Assembly: GCA_029983695.1 (NCBI GenBank)
Contig: JASBZB010000005.1
Location: forward strand, 1 to 64,000
DNA: 64,000 nucleotides
Origin: Lutispora sp003527145
Lineage (GTDB): Bacteria; Bacillota; Clostridia; Lutisporales; Lutisporaceae
Direction of reading: 5' to 3'
Within the stretch, counting starts at the first letter, position 1, and the number at the start of each line of letters is the position of its first letter. The notes under the pieces were generated by a model. The model had not been told where the DNA came from, did no database searches, and worked only from the letters and a program-made list of their open reading frames with translations. Shown piece after piece: positions 51,921-60,124 of this stretch. A program made the position numbers and the translations under genes.

Positions 51921-53069
51921 GTGCCGGGGAAAGCTCCGAAAAATAGCCCGCAAAAGCTGGAGTTTTCCTAGCACTGAATAAATATTTAATGACATTAACA
52001 GTTATTTATCATAGTTTACCTGTAACTGGTAATAAATTTTGCATTTTAGCTTATAAGCCTGATTGTAGCCTTTTTCCAGAGCTCCTTTATAGGAGCTCTT
52101 CAATTTTGGGTGGTGGCAATGCTAGGATGGCAAAGTATATTTACCATCCTTATTATATTGCATGCCATGTTTGCTAAAGTTATATGTATACCCGATCTTT
52201 TTAGCTTTAGGTATCGGCTTCTCCGAAGCCCATGATTCCTTGCCATGGTGGCAAATCTTCTTTCAATTTTAAACCGTTTGTTAATGGTTTCTTCAAATTC
52301 TTTTGTTTCAACATGTTTTTGATCCTTTAACACAGCATCATATCTTACTGGAATTTTAAGTCTTCTTCCACCACCTTGGGGTTTTCCGTTTTTGTCCTTA
52401 TACAGGCATTCTTCCTTTAATGGGCACTGTTTACAGGTTCTGTTATCAAATTTAAATACTTTAAATTCTGTGTTACTAGGCTTATCTTTAGCAATAATAT
52501 AGTTTTCTGTAGTAACACCGTTGGGGCAAGTAGCAGTATTGAGATCTTCTGACAGCTTAAATTCTTTTATTCCATAAAACTTTACCTCTCTACTGGACTC
52601 TTCATAAAATGCAATGTTTGAAACAATCTTATTATCTTTTGGGTATGCTCTGTTTTCAATAGTTCCATATACTTTGTAGGCTGATATTTCTTCAGGTTCC
52701 AATTTTAAATTCTTCTACGTCCGAAAGGTTATATAGGTATTCTAATAGCAAGATTTTTAGCATCATTAGCGGAGCCTTATCATAAACAAAGGAAAAATCT
52801 ATTATTGAGTCTATTTTAACCAATAGGTGGTCCTTGGGTATTAATCTTTCAAATATTATATTATTAAAAATATCAATTTGACCGCTATTTTTCCCTAACA
52901 TGTGCCCTAAACCTCCCTATTTTCAATGCTTTTACTACTATTATCATATCATATTTTGGACTAGTATTGAAGAATTTTTAGGAAGGTTTAGGAAAGTGCA
53001 TGTGAGTATATATGAATTATGATGTATATTTACTCGCACATTCTACTTTTTCGGAGCTTTCCCAGGCAC
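51921..53069. mobile_element. IS1182-family element, internally deleted
   Basis: Inverted ends GTGCCGGGGAAAGCTCCGA (51921-51939) and, on the other strand at 53051-53069, GTGCCTGGGAAAGCTCCGA match at 18 of 19 positions and enclose the degraded transposase. The left end carries a further palindrome (to 51974), and a perfect hairpin AGAGCTCCT/AGGAGCTCT lies at 52078-52099 next to the transposase stop. The element is about 1.15 kb instead of the usual 1.6 kb or more. Confidence 0.7.
52100..52901 (-). pseudogene. IS1182-family transposase, internally deleted and frameshifted
   Basis: Two minus-strand pieces remain. The 5' piece (from 52901) reads LIPKDHLLVKIDSIIDFSFV, then KILLLEYLYNLSDVE, which matches the N-terminus of IS1182-type transposases with part of it deleted. 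The 3' piece to 52100 encodes the DDE C-terminal part with CKQCPLKEECLYK, a Cys motif typical of the family, and KRFKIERRFATMARNHGLRR. The pieces overlap in different frames near 52695. The first catalytic aspartate region is missing, so no active enzyme is expected. Confidence 0.82.
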
Positions 53070-53733
53070 GTTTGTTCGGCACGTTTGTCTCCATCCAATC
53101 CCTATCATAGTCAATCATGCCTTCCTCTCTCATTTTTTGCAATTCCCGGGAGAGGGAGGTCCTTTGTATTCCGAATCTTTCTGCCAGTTCTTTTTTTGTT
53201 ATGGTGAGTTTTATTCTATTGCTTCCCTGGACATGACATTCAAAGGCAAGAAAGTCCAATATCAGCTGTCTTATGCTTTTGCCTGATATGAGTTTTATTT
53301 TGTCCGTGAGAAAAACAGATCGGTCTGATAAGTACTGAAGCAGCATAAGCAAGAAGTTCTTATTTTTCATGGATAATTCCAGTATTATTTCTTTTTTCAT
53401 ATGAAGGATTGTAGAATCTGATTTTGCAATTATGGTCATGGGATAATGGTCTTTTTGAGAAAACAGGAGGTTTAGCCCTATAATATCCCCTTTTGAGAAT
53501 TCAGATACTGTTAGGACATTTCCATCATCATTAATACTTTGGACCACCACTGAGCCGGATAGCATCAAGTCCGAAGTGCTGCACTTTTCATTCTGAAAGT
53601 ATAAAACAGAGCCTTTCTTGTATTTACCGATCCTATAGCTATTTCCACTAATAATGTGTTTTATTTCTTCATCTGACAGATTTCTGAATAAAGGATTTGC
53701 TCTAAGCAGATTGGTACACTCTTTTATACTCAT
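53017..53733 (-). CDS. Crp/Fnr-family regulator with replaced C-terminal tail
   Basis: A 238-residue regulator: cyclic-nucleotide-binding-like sensor fold (residues 15-130: LFRNLSDEEIKHIISGNSYR, KGDIIGLNLLF, an ESM-like helix), a dimerisation helix, and a winged HTH (TKKELAERFGIQRTSLSREL). It lacks the N-terminal FNR cysteine cluster. The last 26 residues (from WMETNVPNK) come from island sequence; the natural end HIFVKDVAILSK is left at 40378. The HTH itself is intact through DYDRD, so DNA binding may persist. GGAGATATT precedes the ATG. It is divergent from the split permease genes at 53850 and could control them. Confidence 0.85.
   Translation of the reverse strand: MSIKECTNLLRANPLFRNLSDEEIKHIISGNSYRIGKYKKGSVLYFQNEKCSTSDLMLSGSVVVQSINDDGNVLTVSEFSKGDIIGLNLLFSQKDHYPMTIIAKSDSTILHMKKEIILELSMKNKNFLLMLLQYLSDRSVFLTDKIKLISGKSIRQLILDFLAFECHVQGSNRIKLTITKKELAERFGIQRTSLSRELQKMREEGMIDYDRDWMETNVPNKRAWESSEKVECASKYTS
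53098..53259. repeat. 162-bp direct repeat, right copy
   Basis: Identical to 40417-40578 in my reading. It encodes the HTH region inside the intact 5' part of the regulator gene. Together with the left copy it marks the island limits. Confidence 0.92.
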
Positions 53734-53756
53734 AATATCTCCTATTTATGATGATT

Positions 53757-53772
53757 AGTTACCTTGGTAACT
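53757..53772. promoter_or_regulatory. AGTTACC-TT-GGTAACT palindrome in the divergent promoter
   Basis: Perfect 7-bp arms around TT, 24 nt upstream of the regulator start and 78 nt upstream of the permease start. It is well placed as an operator for the Crp/Fnr-type protein. Confidence 0.45.
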
Positions 53773-53849
53773 GTTTTTATTTTGTTTTTATTATAACATT
53801 AACAGAGTTATATAGGATAATAAATATTACTAAAATAGGAGGTTGTCAG

Positions 53850-54347
53850 ATGAAATTTCCAAAGCTAGATGTTTTTACTTTATCGTTATGGGCTATTACA
53901 GTAGTTTTATTCTTATTTTTTCTTTTTAAGGACAAAAAGAAGACTTTGAACTCCACGAAGCTGGCAAAGGGCATGATGGGCGGACTATTGGGAGATCTCA
54001 TGGGAATACTTTTTCTCATAGGCTTGATCCTAACCTTTGTACCACCGGAGACTATAAAAACATTTTTGGGCAAATCCAATGTATTTCTTGCCACAGTCAT
54101 ATCCGCTCTTGCAGGCAGCGTCACTTTAATACCGGCATTCATTGCCTTTCCATTAGTGGGCTCATTGGTCAAAGTTGGCGCCAGCATAGTACCTGCCGTA
54201 GCATTCTTGACAACCCTTACCATGGTAGGCTTTGTGACCTTTCCATTGGAAAAGAAGGAACTGGGTCTCAAATTTGCATTATGGAGGAACTCACTGAGCT
54301 TTGTATTCGCATTAATTATTGCATTTATTATGGGGGTTATAGCATGA
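53850..54347 (+). CDS. permease, N-terminal half protein (DUF318/YraQ-like)
   Basis: A 165-residue protein with four to five transmembrane segments. It has the GGLLGDLMGILFLIGLILTF region, FLATVISALAGSVTLIPAFI and an SIVPAVAFLTTLTMVGFVTF end. The repeated GS(V)TLIPAFIAFPL motif resembles the conserved core of DUF318/YraQ permeases, whose two halves are often encoded separately. Function of the family is undefined; members are near arsenic, mercury and thiol genes. TAGGAGG precedes the ATG. It overlaps the second half gene by 4 bp. Confidence 0.72.
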   Translation: MKFPKLDVFTLSLWAITVVLFLFFLFKDKKKTLNSTKLAKGMMGGLLGDLMGILFLIGLILTFVPPETIKTFLGKSNVFLATVISALAGSVTLIPAFIAFPLVGSLVKVGASIVPAVAFLTTLTMVGFVTFPLEKKELGLKFALWRNSLSFVFALIIAFIMGVIA

Positions 54348-55063
54348 AGATATTTGAAAAAGTTAAAAAGAATAAGCTTTTATCCGCAGTGATTTTGGCT
54401 TACGGGATATTGTTTGCAACAGTGCCTGACAAAGCTCTTGCAGCTGTAAACAACAGTATGTATTATGTTTTCGAAATGCTTATGATAATGCCTGTAATAT
54501 TTATTCTTACTTCTCTTGCAGAAGCCTGGGTGCCTAAAGAGGTAATAATCAACAGCTTTGGAGAAAAATCTGGCTTTAAGGGCAATATATTTGCATTTTT
54601 ATTGGGCAGCTTTTCAGCGGGGCCTATTTATGCGGCTTTTCCCGTGTGCAGGATGCTGCTGAAAAAAGGTGCAGGCATAGCCAATATAGTGATTGTGCTC
54701 AGTACCTGGGCGGTAATTAAAGTGCCTATGCTTGCCAATGAGGCAAAATTCTTGGGGCCCAAATTTATGGCTATTAGATGGGTATTGACCACTATATCCA
54801 TATTTATAATGGCATATTTTATAGCTAAGGCCGTTAAGAAAGAAGATATGCCTCAGGAACTGGAAGCTGATAGCCAGGCAGTAAGCGTAAATCAAGATTA
54901 TTGCATAGGCTGCGGTGTATGTGTGAATATATGTCCCAAGATATTTTACATGGATAATAAAAAAGCTTTGGCAAGAAATGAAGCTACTGCGGGGCCTATT
55001 GCTGCTAAATTAAGCAAAGCGGCTGAAGCATGCCCGGCAAAGGCTATAAATTATACATTATAA
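54344..55063 (+). CDS. permease, C-terminal half fused to a 4Fe-4S ferredoxin domain
   Basis: A 239-residue protein. Residues 1-170 form four to five membrane segments with LGSFSAGPIYAAFPVCRMLL, the counterpart of the GS-x-x-x-P core in the first half, and a STWAVIKVPML segment. Residues 185-239 are a soluble ferredoxin-like domain, with CIGCGVCVNICPK and a later ACPAKAI Cys, enough to ligate one [4Fe-4S] cluster. The fusion suggests an electron-dependent or redox-sensing transporter. It overlaps the preceding half as ATGA, is divergent from the Crp/Fnr-type gene, and is probably regulated by it. Substrate unknown. Confidence 0.78.
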   Translation: MKIFEKVKKNKLLSAVILAYGILFATVPDKALAAVNNSMYYVFEMLMIMPVIFILTSLAEAWVPKEVIINSFGEKSGFKGNIFAFLLGSFSAGPIYAAFPVCRMLLKKGAGIANIVIVLSTWAVIKVPMLANEAKFLGPKFMAIRWVLTTISIFIMAYFIAKAVKKEDMPQELEADSQAVSVNQDYCIGCGVCVNICPKIFYMDNKKALARNEATAGPIAAKLSKAAEACPAKAINYTL

Positions 55064-55150
55064 AAAGTAGAGTAAGCGCAAAGCTGGTATTGCCTCGGTT
55101 AAGATAAATGCTCGGTGGGCTTTATTGAAAAGATTTTAGTCATTGAATAA

Positions 55151-55195
55151 ACAAAAGAAGCAAAAGGAATCGTACCTTTTGCTTCTTTTGTTTTG
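55151..55195 (+). terminator. terminator after the permease operon
   Basis: A perfect 17-bp stem (55151-55167 and 55175-55191) with a 7-nt loop runs into TTTTG. The rest of the 55064-55414 gap holds only AT-rich sequence, including a promoter-region block similar to 36867-36898. Confidence 0.8.
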
Positions 55196-55414
55196 TGCGG
55201 AATGATGCCGGCTATTTTTCGTTGAATCGCCTATATTCATTATTTGTACGAATATAGAAATTTATTCAATGCTTAAGAAGCATAAATATGCTGATAACAT
55301 ATATTCTTATGCATGTAATGCAATTGACACATGACATATTTGGATAAAAAGGATATAATTATGACATATATCGTGCTTATAGGATAAATATTGCAAGAGG
55401 AGTGGTTAATAATA

Positions 55415-58312
55415 ATGAAGAAACTATTTAAGCTGATCATTTTAGCAGCAGTCATAGCAATGGCGATCCCTTTAAATAGCGGATACGCCAAGGCAGAGCC
55501 TCTTGATGAAAAGGGTTTCAGCGGTATTTGGGTAGCCACTGTGCTGAATATTGACTATCCGTCTAAGCCTTCAGCGGATGCAGAGGTCCTGAAGCAAGAA
55601 GCGGTAAAAATACTGGATGATGCGAAAAGGTTAGGAATGAATGCAGTTTTTTTGCAGGTTCGCCCTTCCGGAGACGCTCTTTATAAGTCCCGGTTCTATC
55701 CCTGGTCCAAGTATCTGACAGGCCGGCAAGGTTTAGCGCCCGGCGGGGGCTTCGACCCTCTCGAATTTTGGGTTGCAGAGGCCCATAAAAGGGGAATAGA
55801 GCTTCATGCATGGATCAATCCCTATAGAGTCACAAAGAAGACCATATCTGAGCCAAAGCATGATATCAATTCTTTAGATCCTGCCAATCCCGCTGTAAGG
55901 AATCCTGATTGGGTAGTAAAGCATGGAGACGGAAATCTTTATCTCAATCCGGGGATACCTGCGGTGAGAAAATATATAACTGACAGTGTGATGGAAATTG
56001 TACAAAATTATGAGGTGGACGGCATACATATGGATGATTATTTTTATCCGGGGAAAAGCTTTGATGACAAGGATGCCTATTCCAGGTATGGAAAAAGCTT
56101 TAAGGATATAAATGACTGGCGCAGAGAAAATATCAACTTGCTTGTAAGCGAAATATCTGAAACCCTAAAAATGCACTCGCCGGCTGTCCGATTTGGCATC
56201 AGCCCCTTCGGCATATGGGCCAACAAGAGCTCCAACCCTCTGGGAAGCGACACAAGGGGAGCTCAAACCTATTATGAGCATTTTGCAGATACAAGAAAAT
56301 GGGTGAAAGAGAAGACCATAGACTATATCATCCCCCAGCTGTATTGGAATATCGGCTATTCCATCGCAGATTATGAGAAGCTGGCAGCCTGGTGGATAGA
56401 TGTTGCTAAAGGAACGGGTGTTGATTTATATATAGGACAAGCTGCTTACCGTGCGCTGAATAGTGATCCTGCAAGCCCATGGTATGGCGTGGGAGAGATA
56501 GAAAAGCAGCTTGATATGAATTCTCAAAACCCGGAGATAAAGGGCAGCGTATTTTACAACTATAGCTCCATAGCTAAAAATCCCCCGCTTTTTTCCCTTC
56601 TGCAGGCTTATTATGGGAAAAGGGATGAGATTCAGGCAGGGATTCCTGTCAGTATTGCCGTGCCCGGGGATGATATAAAAACAAGATATGATCAATATTA
56701 TATATGCGGTTCATCCGATCCGGAAAAACCCTTGCTGTTGAATGGAGAGCCTGTAGAGAACAGATCCTCCCAGGGATTTTTTGGTATCTTAGTCAAGCTT
56801 AAAGAAGGAGCCAATACCTTTGCCTTTTCTCAGGAAGGGTCAAGCTCCGCTGTTTCTATTTTTAAAGAAGCAGCTTCAAAGCCACCGGAGAAAATGAAAA
56901 AGGCAGAAATACTTTCTTCTTCTGTTTTTCCCCGAAGCCAGGAGCTTAGAATGCCGGGAGAGAAAATAATCCTGTCCTGCCAGGCTCCCATAGGATCAAA
57001 GGTTACGGTTGCAATAGGCGGGAAAAGCTATGCAATGGATCCCTCCTCAACGACAAAGGCTATAGATGGAGGCATATATTCTGCTGCCTTTACCTATGCA
57101 TATACCATTCCTTCATATACAGGTAATCCAAGAAATGTCGACCTTGGAGCACCGGTTTATAAGATGAGCTATAAAGGGATGACGAATTCAGTAAAGGCTC
57201 CTGCAAAGATAGGTGTTGTGATGAAAAACTCTCCCTACTATGCCGAGGTTATTGCGAACGGAATATTTACCTATCCGGCACCTGATGGTAACAACGGCGG
57301 GATCCATGAGCTGCAAAAGGGCATGACCGATTATGCTACAGGCATGACGGGAGATTATGTCCGCCTGGCCATGGGACAGTGGGTGGATAAGAAAAGTGTC
57401 AGGACTTATACAGGCCAGAGCCGGATGAGAGCCAAAGTCAGCAAAGTCACATACACCGCCGGGGAGAGCTGGGATAAGCTTACCCTTGGCATTTCAACAC
57501 CTTCTCTGGCTGTGGCAAGCTATGAAAATGGCGAGTTGAGGCTTGCGATAGCGGGATTGGCTGAAGGGGTCTTGCCAAAGCTGCCGGAGGGAGCTTTGCT
57601 GTCATGCGTTGAAACAAAAGTCAAAGAAGGAGATGGAGAGTATATATTAAAGCTGAAGAAGGATCAAAATATAGCAGGCTACTATATAGAGAAAACGGAC
57701 AAGGATATAATCCTTAATATAAAAAGACCTGTAAGCGGGAAATCCGGACCTTATCCTTTAAGCGGTATCAGGATAATGCTTGACCCGGGGCATGGGGGGG
57801 ACAGCTTAGGTGCAGTCGGCCCCTTGGGGAAGGAATATTCTGAGAAAGTGATCAATCTTAAAACCGCCATGAAGCTCAAGTATGAGCTTGAGAGCTTGGG
57901 AGCTCAGGTTTTAATGACGAGGACAGAGGATAAAGCGGTATCCCTGGAGGAGCGACTGGCTGCATCAAAGACTGCAAAGCCCGACCTTTTCATTTCAATA
58001 CATTCTAACAGCATGGCGGATAATATTGATATTTCAAAGGTGAATGGATTTTCCGTATTTTATAGGGATGCGCATGCTTATCCCATTGCTGAGGAGATCC
58101 ATTACGATACTATAAAAAGCTTGAACAGAAATGACAAGGGCATCCATAAGAAAAGCTTCTATGTGTTCAGGGGCACCTGGACTCCTTCCATATTGCTGGA
58201 AAGCGGATTCGTTCCCAATCCCGCCGAATTCGAGTGGCTCATCGACGATGATGAGCAGAGTATCCTTGCGAAGAGCCTGGCTCAGACTATATTGAAATAT
58301 TATACAGAATAA
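55415..58312 (+). CDS. secreted GHL10 glycosidase-like/N-acetylmuramoyl-L-alanine amidase fusion
   Basis: A 965-residue exported protein: signal peptide (residues 1-29, ending YAKAEP), a GHL10/DUF187 TIM-barrel domain to about residue 420 (FLQVRPSGDALYKSRFYPWS, HAWINPYRVT, DGIHMDDYFYP with catalytic-type acids), a beta-rich middle of about 300 residues, and a C-terminal Amidase_3 domain from about residue 785. The amidase has LDPGHGG, the Glu in EYSEKVINLK, ISIHSNS and LLESGFVPNP, that is, all zinc ligands and the catalytic Glu. It should cut peptidoglycan stem peptides outside the cell; GHL10 glycan target is unproven. ATG 55415 follows AGAGGAGTGG; an earlier TTG frame from 55391 lacks a signal-like start. 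Confidence 0.88.
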   Translation: MKKLFKLIILAAVIAMAIPLNSGYAKAEPLDEKGFSGIWVATVLNIDYPSKPSADAEVLKQEAVKILDDAKRLGMNAVFLQVRPSGDALYKSRFYPWSKYLTGRQGLAPGGGFDPLEFWVAEAHKRGIELHAWINPYRVTKKTISEPKHDINSLDPANPAVRNPDWVVKHGDGNLYLNPGIPAVRKYITDSVMEIVQNYEVDGIHMDDYFYPGKSFDDKDAYSRYGKSFKDINDWRRENINLLVSEISETLKMHSPAVRFGISPFGIWANKSSNPLGSDTRGAQTYYEHFADTRKWVKEKTIDYIIPQLYWNIGYSIADYEKLAAWWIDVAKGTGVDLYIGQAAYRALNSDPASPWYGVGEIEKQLDMNSQNPEIKGSVFYNYSSIAKNPPLFSLLQAYYGKRDEIQAGIPVSIAVPGDDIKTRYDQYYICGSSDPEKPLLLNGEPVENRSSQGFFGILVKLKEGANTFAFSQEGSSSAVSIFKEAASKPPEKMKKAEILSSSVFPRSQELRMPGEKIILSCQAPIGSKVTVAIGGKSYAMDPSSTTKAIDGGIYSAAFTYAYTIPSYTGNPRNVDLGAPVYKMSYKGMTNSVKAPAKIGVVMKNSPYYAEVIANGIFTYPAPDGNNGGIHELQKGMTDYATGMTGDYVRLAMGQWVDKKSVRTYTGQSRMRAKVSKVTYTAGESWDKLTLGISTPSLAVASYENGELRLAIAGLAEGVLPKLPEGALLSCVETKVKEGDGEYILKLKKDQNIAGYYIEKTDKDIILNIKRPVSGKSGPYPLSGIRIMLDPGHGGDSLGAVGPLGKEYSEKVINLKTAMKLKYELESLGAQVLMTRTEDKAVSLEERLAASKTAKPDLFISIHSNSMADNIDISKVNGFSVFYRDAHAYPIAEEIHYDTIKSLNRNDKGIHKKSFYVFRGTWTPSILLESGFVPNPAEFEWLIDDDEQSILAKSLAQTILKYYTE

Positions 58313-58337
58313 AATAATGCTAGATAGGAGAATCATA

Positions 58338-60038
58338 ATGAAATTGACAGTAAGAAAAAAGCTATTTTTAGGATTCGGGGTTTTAATTATTTTGATTGTA
58401 GTACTAGGTGCATTTTCCATCTATAATCTTGCATCAGTTAATAATGAGCTGGATGTTTTGTATGATATGCATCTTAAAGGTATTGTTTATATAAAGGAAG
58501 CACAAGTCAATCTGGTTTCATTGGCAAGAGACCGAAACAATCTGATATTATCAACGGAAGAATCGGAAAAGAATAGTTACGCTGACAGTATGAGGATGGA
58601 GATAGAGAACTTTGAAAAAAACCTGGAAGGCTTCAATGAAACGGCGGCATCCGATGAAGCCAAGCAAAGGTATTATGAGATAACGAGCTTATGGAGCCAG
58701 TTGAAGCAAAATGAAGAAAAGGTTATTGAATTAGCCAGGGACAGCAATGTTGAAGAAGCTCATATTCAGGCGATGAACAACCGCCTCTATGCCGAAAGGA
58801 TAGAATCGGAGATCAATGCGCTTGTTGAGCTGAAAAACCAATTAGGCCTTAAGGCTTACACAGATGGTGAGGAAGCATACGACAGGATCAGATCCATAAC
58901 CATGATCATCATTGGGATCAGCATACTTTTCAGCATTGGGACCGCATCATATATTTCTTATATAATAGCCAGGCCTATACTGCATATAGCCGGAGCTGCA
59001 AGGATGATTGCGGAAGGGGATCTGTCCATCCAAGCCGTAAAGGTAAGGAATAATGATGAAATAGGTGAGCTGGGAAATTCATTCAATAGGATGACGGAAG
59101 GCTTAAGGGCAGTAATAAGGAACGTGCTGGACGCCTCTCAGCAGGTAGCTTCCTCCAGCCAGAAGCTTTCGGCATCTTCGGAAGAGGCTACTTCTGCAAC
59201 CCAGGAGATGGCTTCTACCATAAATCAATTAGCTATCGGGGCTTCCAAGCAAGCAGAGGATGCCTCTGCAGCAAGCGTAGTGGTGGAACAGATAGCGTCC
59301 AGCATACAGCAGGCTGCAGAAAATGCCAATACCGTATCTGCGGTAAGTTCAAATGTTGCGAAAGAAGCCGATAGCGGTTTGGGCGAAGTCCAGAATGCAG
59401 TTGAAAAGATGCAAAGCATAAGAAAGGTGACGGAAGAATCGGCGGAGAGTGTCAAATTATTGGGAAGTGAATCCGAAAAAATCGGAGAGATAGTTGAAGT
59501 AATAAGAGAGATCTCCGAACAAACCAATCTCCTTGCTCTGAATGCGGCCATTGAAGCAGCTCGTGCCGGGGAACAAGGCAGAGGCTTTGCAGTGGTTGCA
59601 GATGAGATAAGAAAGCTGGCTGAGCAATCATCAACCTCTGCCATACAGATTGCAGATATTATCGGCAGCATACAGGGTGAAACCAAACGAGTGGTTGATG
59701 TGATGAATCTAACTATGGACCATGTACTGCAAGGGGTAACGGCCGTAAACAATACAGAGAAATACTTTGATCTGATATTTGGAGAAATAAATAATGTGAC
59801 CGGTGAAATACAGGAGTTAAGCGCATCGGTACAGCAGATTGCCGGCCACAGCCAATCCATGAATGAATCGATTCAGGGTATTGCATCAGTAGCCGAAGAG
59901 ACTGCGGCTTCAGGAGAAGAAATAAGCGCAGCTTCTGAAGAGCAAGCTGCGTCCATGGAGGAAGTGGCTAATGCAGCCCAGGAGCTGGCAAAGTTATCCG
60001 AAGGCCTTCAGACCAACGTATCAAGATTCAGATTGTGA
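58338..60038 (+). CDS. methyl-accepting chemotaxis protein
   Basis: A 566-residue chemoreceptor. Transmembrane helix 1 (about residues 10-30), an extracytoplasmic four-helix-bundle sensor (31-185), helix 2 (about 190-212), HAMP (ARPILHIAGAARMIAEGDLS), then a long signalling coiled coil. The hairpin tip that contacts CheA and CheW reads EISEQTNLLALNAAIEAARA, then GEQGRGFAVVADEIRKLAEQ. Gln/Glu pairs for methylation lie on both sides. There is no C-terminal NWETF-type pentapeptide. It follows the amidase gene by 25 bp and is preceded by AGGAG at 58326. Ligand unknown. Confidence 0.93.
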   Translation: MKLTVRKKLFLGFGVLIILIVVLGAFSIYNLASVNNELDVLYDMHLKGIVYIKEAQVNLVSLARDRNNLILSTEESEKNSYADSMRMEIENFEKNLEGFNETAASDEAKQRYYEITSLWSQLKQNEEKVIELARDSNVEEAHIQAMNNRLYAERIESEINALVELKNQLGLKAYTDGEEAYDRIRSITMIIIGISILFSIGTASYISYIIARPILHIAGAARMIAEGDLSIQAVKVRNNDEIGELGNSFNRMTEGLRAVIRNVLDASQQVASSSQKLSASSEEATSATQEMASTINQLAIGASKQAEDASAASVVVEQIASSIQQAAENANTVSAVSSNVAKEADSGLGEVQNAVEKMQSIRKVTEESAESVKLLGSESEKIGEIVEVIREISEQTNLLALNAAIEAARAGEQGRGFAVVADEIRKLAEQSSTSAIQIADIIGSIQGETKRVVDVMNLTMDHVLQGVTAVNNTEKYFDLIFGEINNVTGEIQELSASVQQIAGHSQSMNESIQGIASVAEETAASGEEISAASEEQAASMEEVANAAQELAKLSEGLQTNVSRFRL

Positions 60039-60124
60039 TGAGCGGAGTCAGCAATGAAGCCACACCTTTTGAATTTGCCTACAGGCCTAAATATATATTG
60101 CAGGGAGTAGGAGATATATTATAA

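Larger units (their letters stand above)
40579..53097. mobile_element. 12.5-kb catabolic genomic island inserted in a Crp/Fnr-type gene
   Basis: The segment lies between the two 162-bp copies of the regulator gene. Near its ends are perfect 19-bp inverted repeats, GTGCCTGGGAAAGCTCCGA at 40587-40605 and its complement at 53051-53069. It holds a complete regulator-promoter-operon unit for carboxylic-acid breakdown, an IS1182-type relic and an IS3-type relic. Arginine codons CGT/CGC/CGG are used more, and ATA for isoleucine less, than in the neighbouring genes, consistent with recent transfer. No integrase or relaxase gene is visible, so the element may have moved with help from an IS transposase or by recombination of a circular form. 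Confidence 0.8.

Noticed and set aside
40579..53097. Calling the island a classical integrative element
   Set aside because: No integrase, excisionase, relaxase or replication gene is visible between the repeats.
40417..53259. Reading the 162-bp repeats as a transposon target duplication
   Set aside because: IS elements duplicate a few to about 14 bp; 162 bp needs recombination or duplication by another route.
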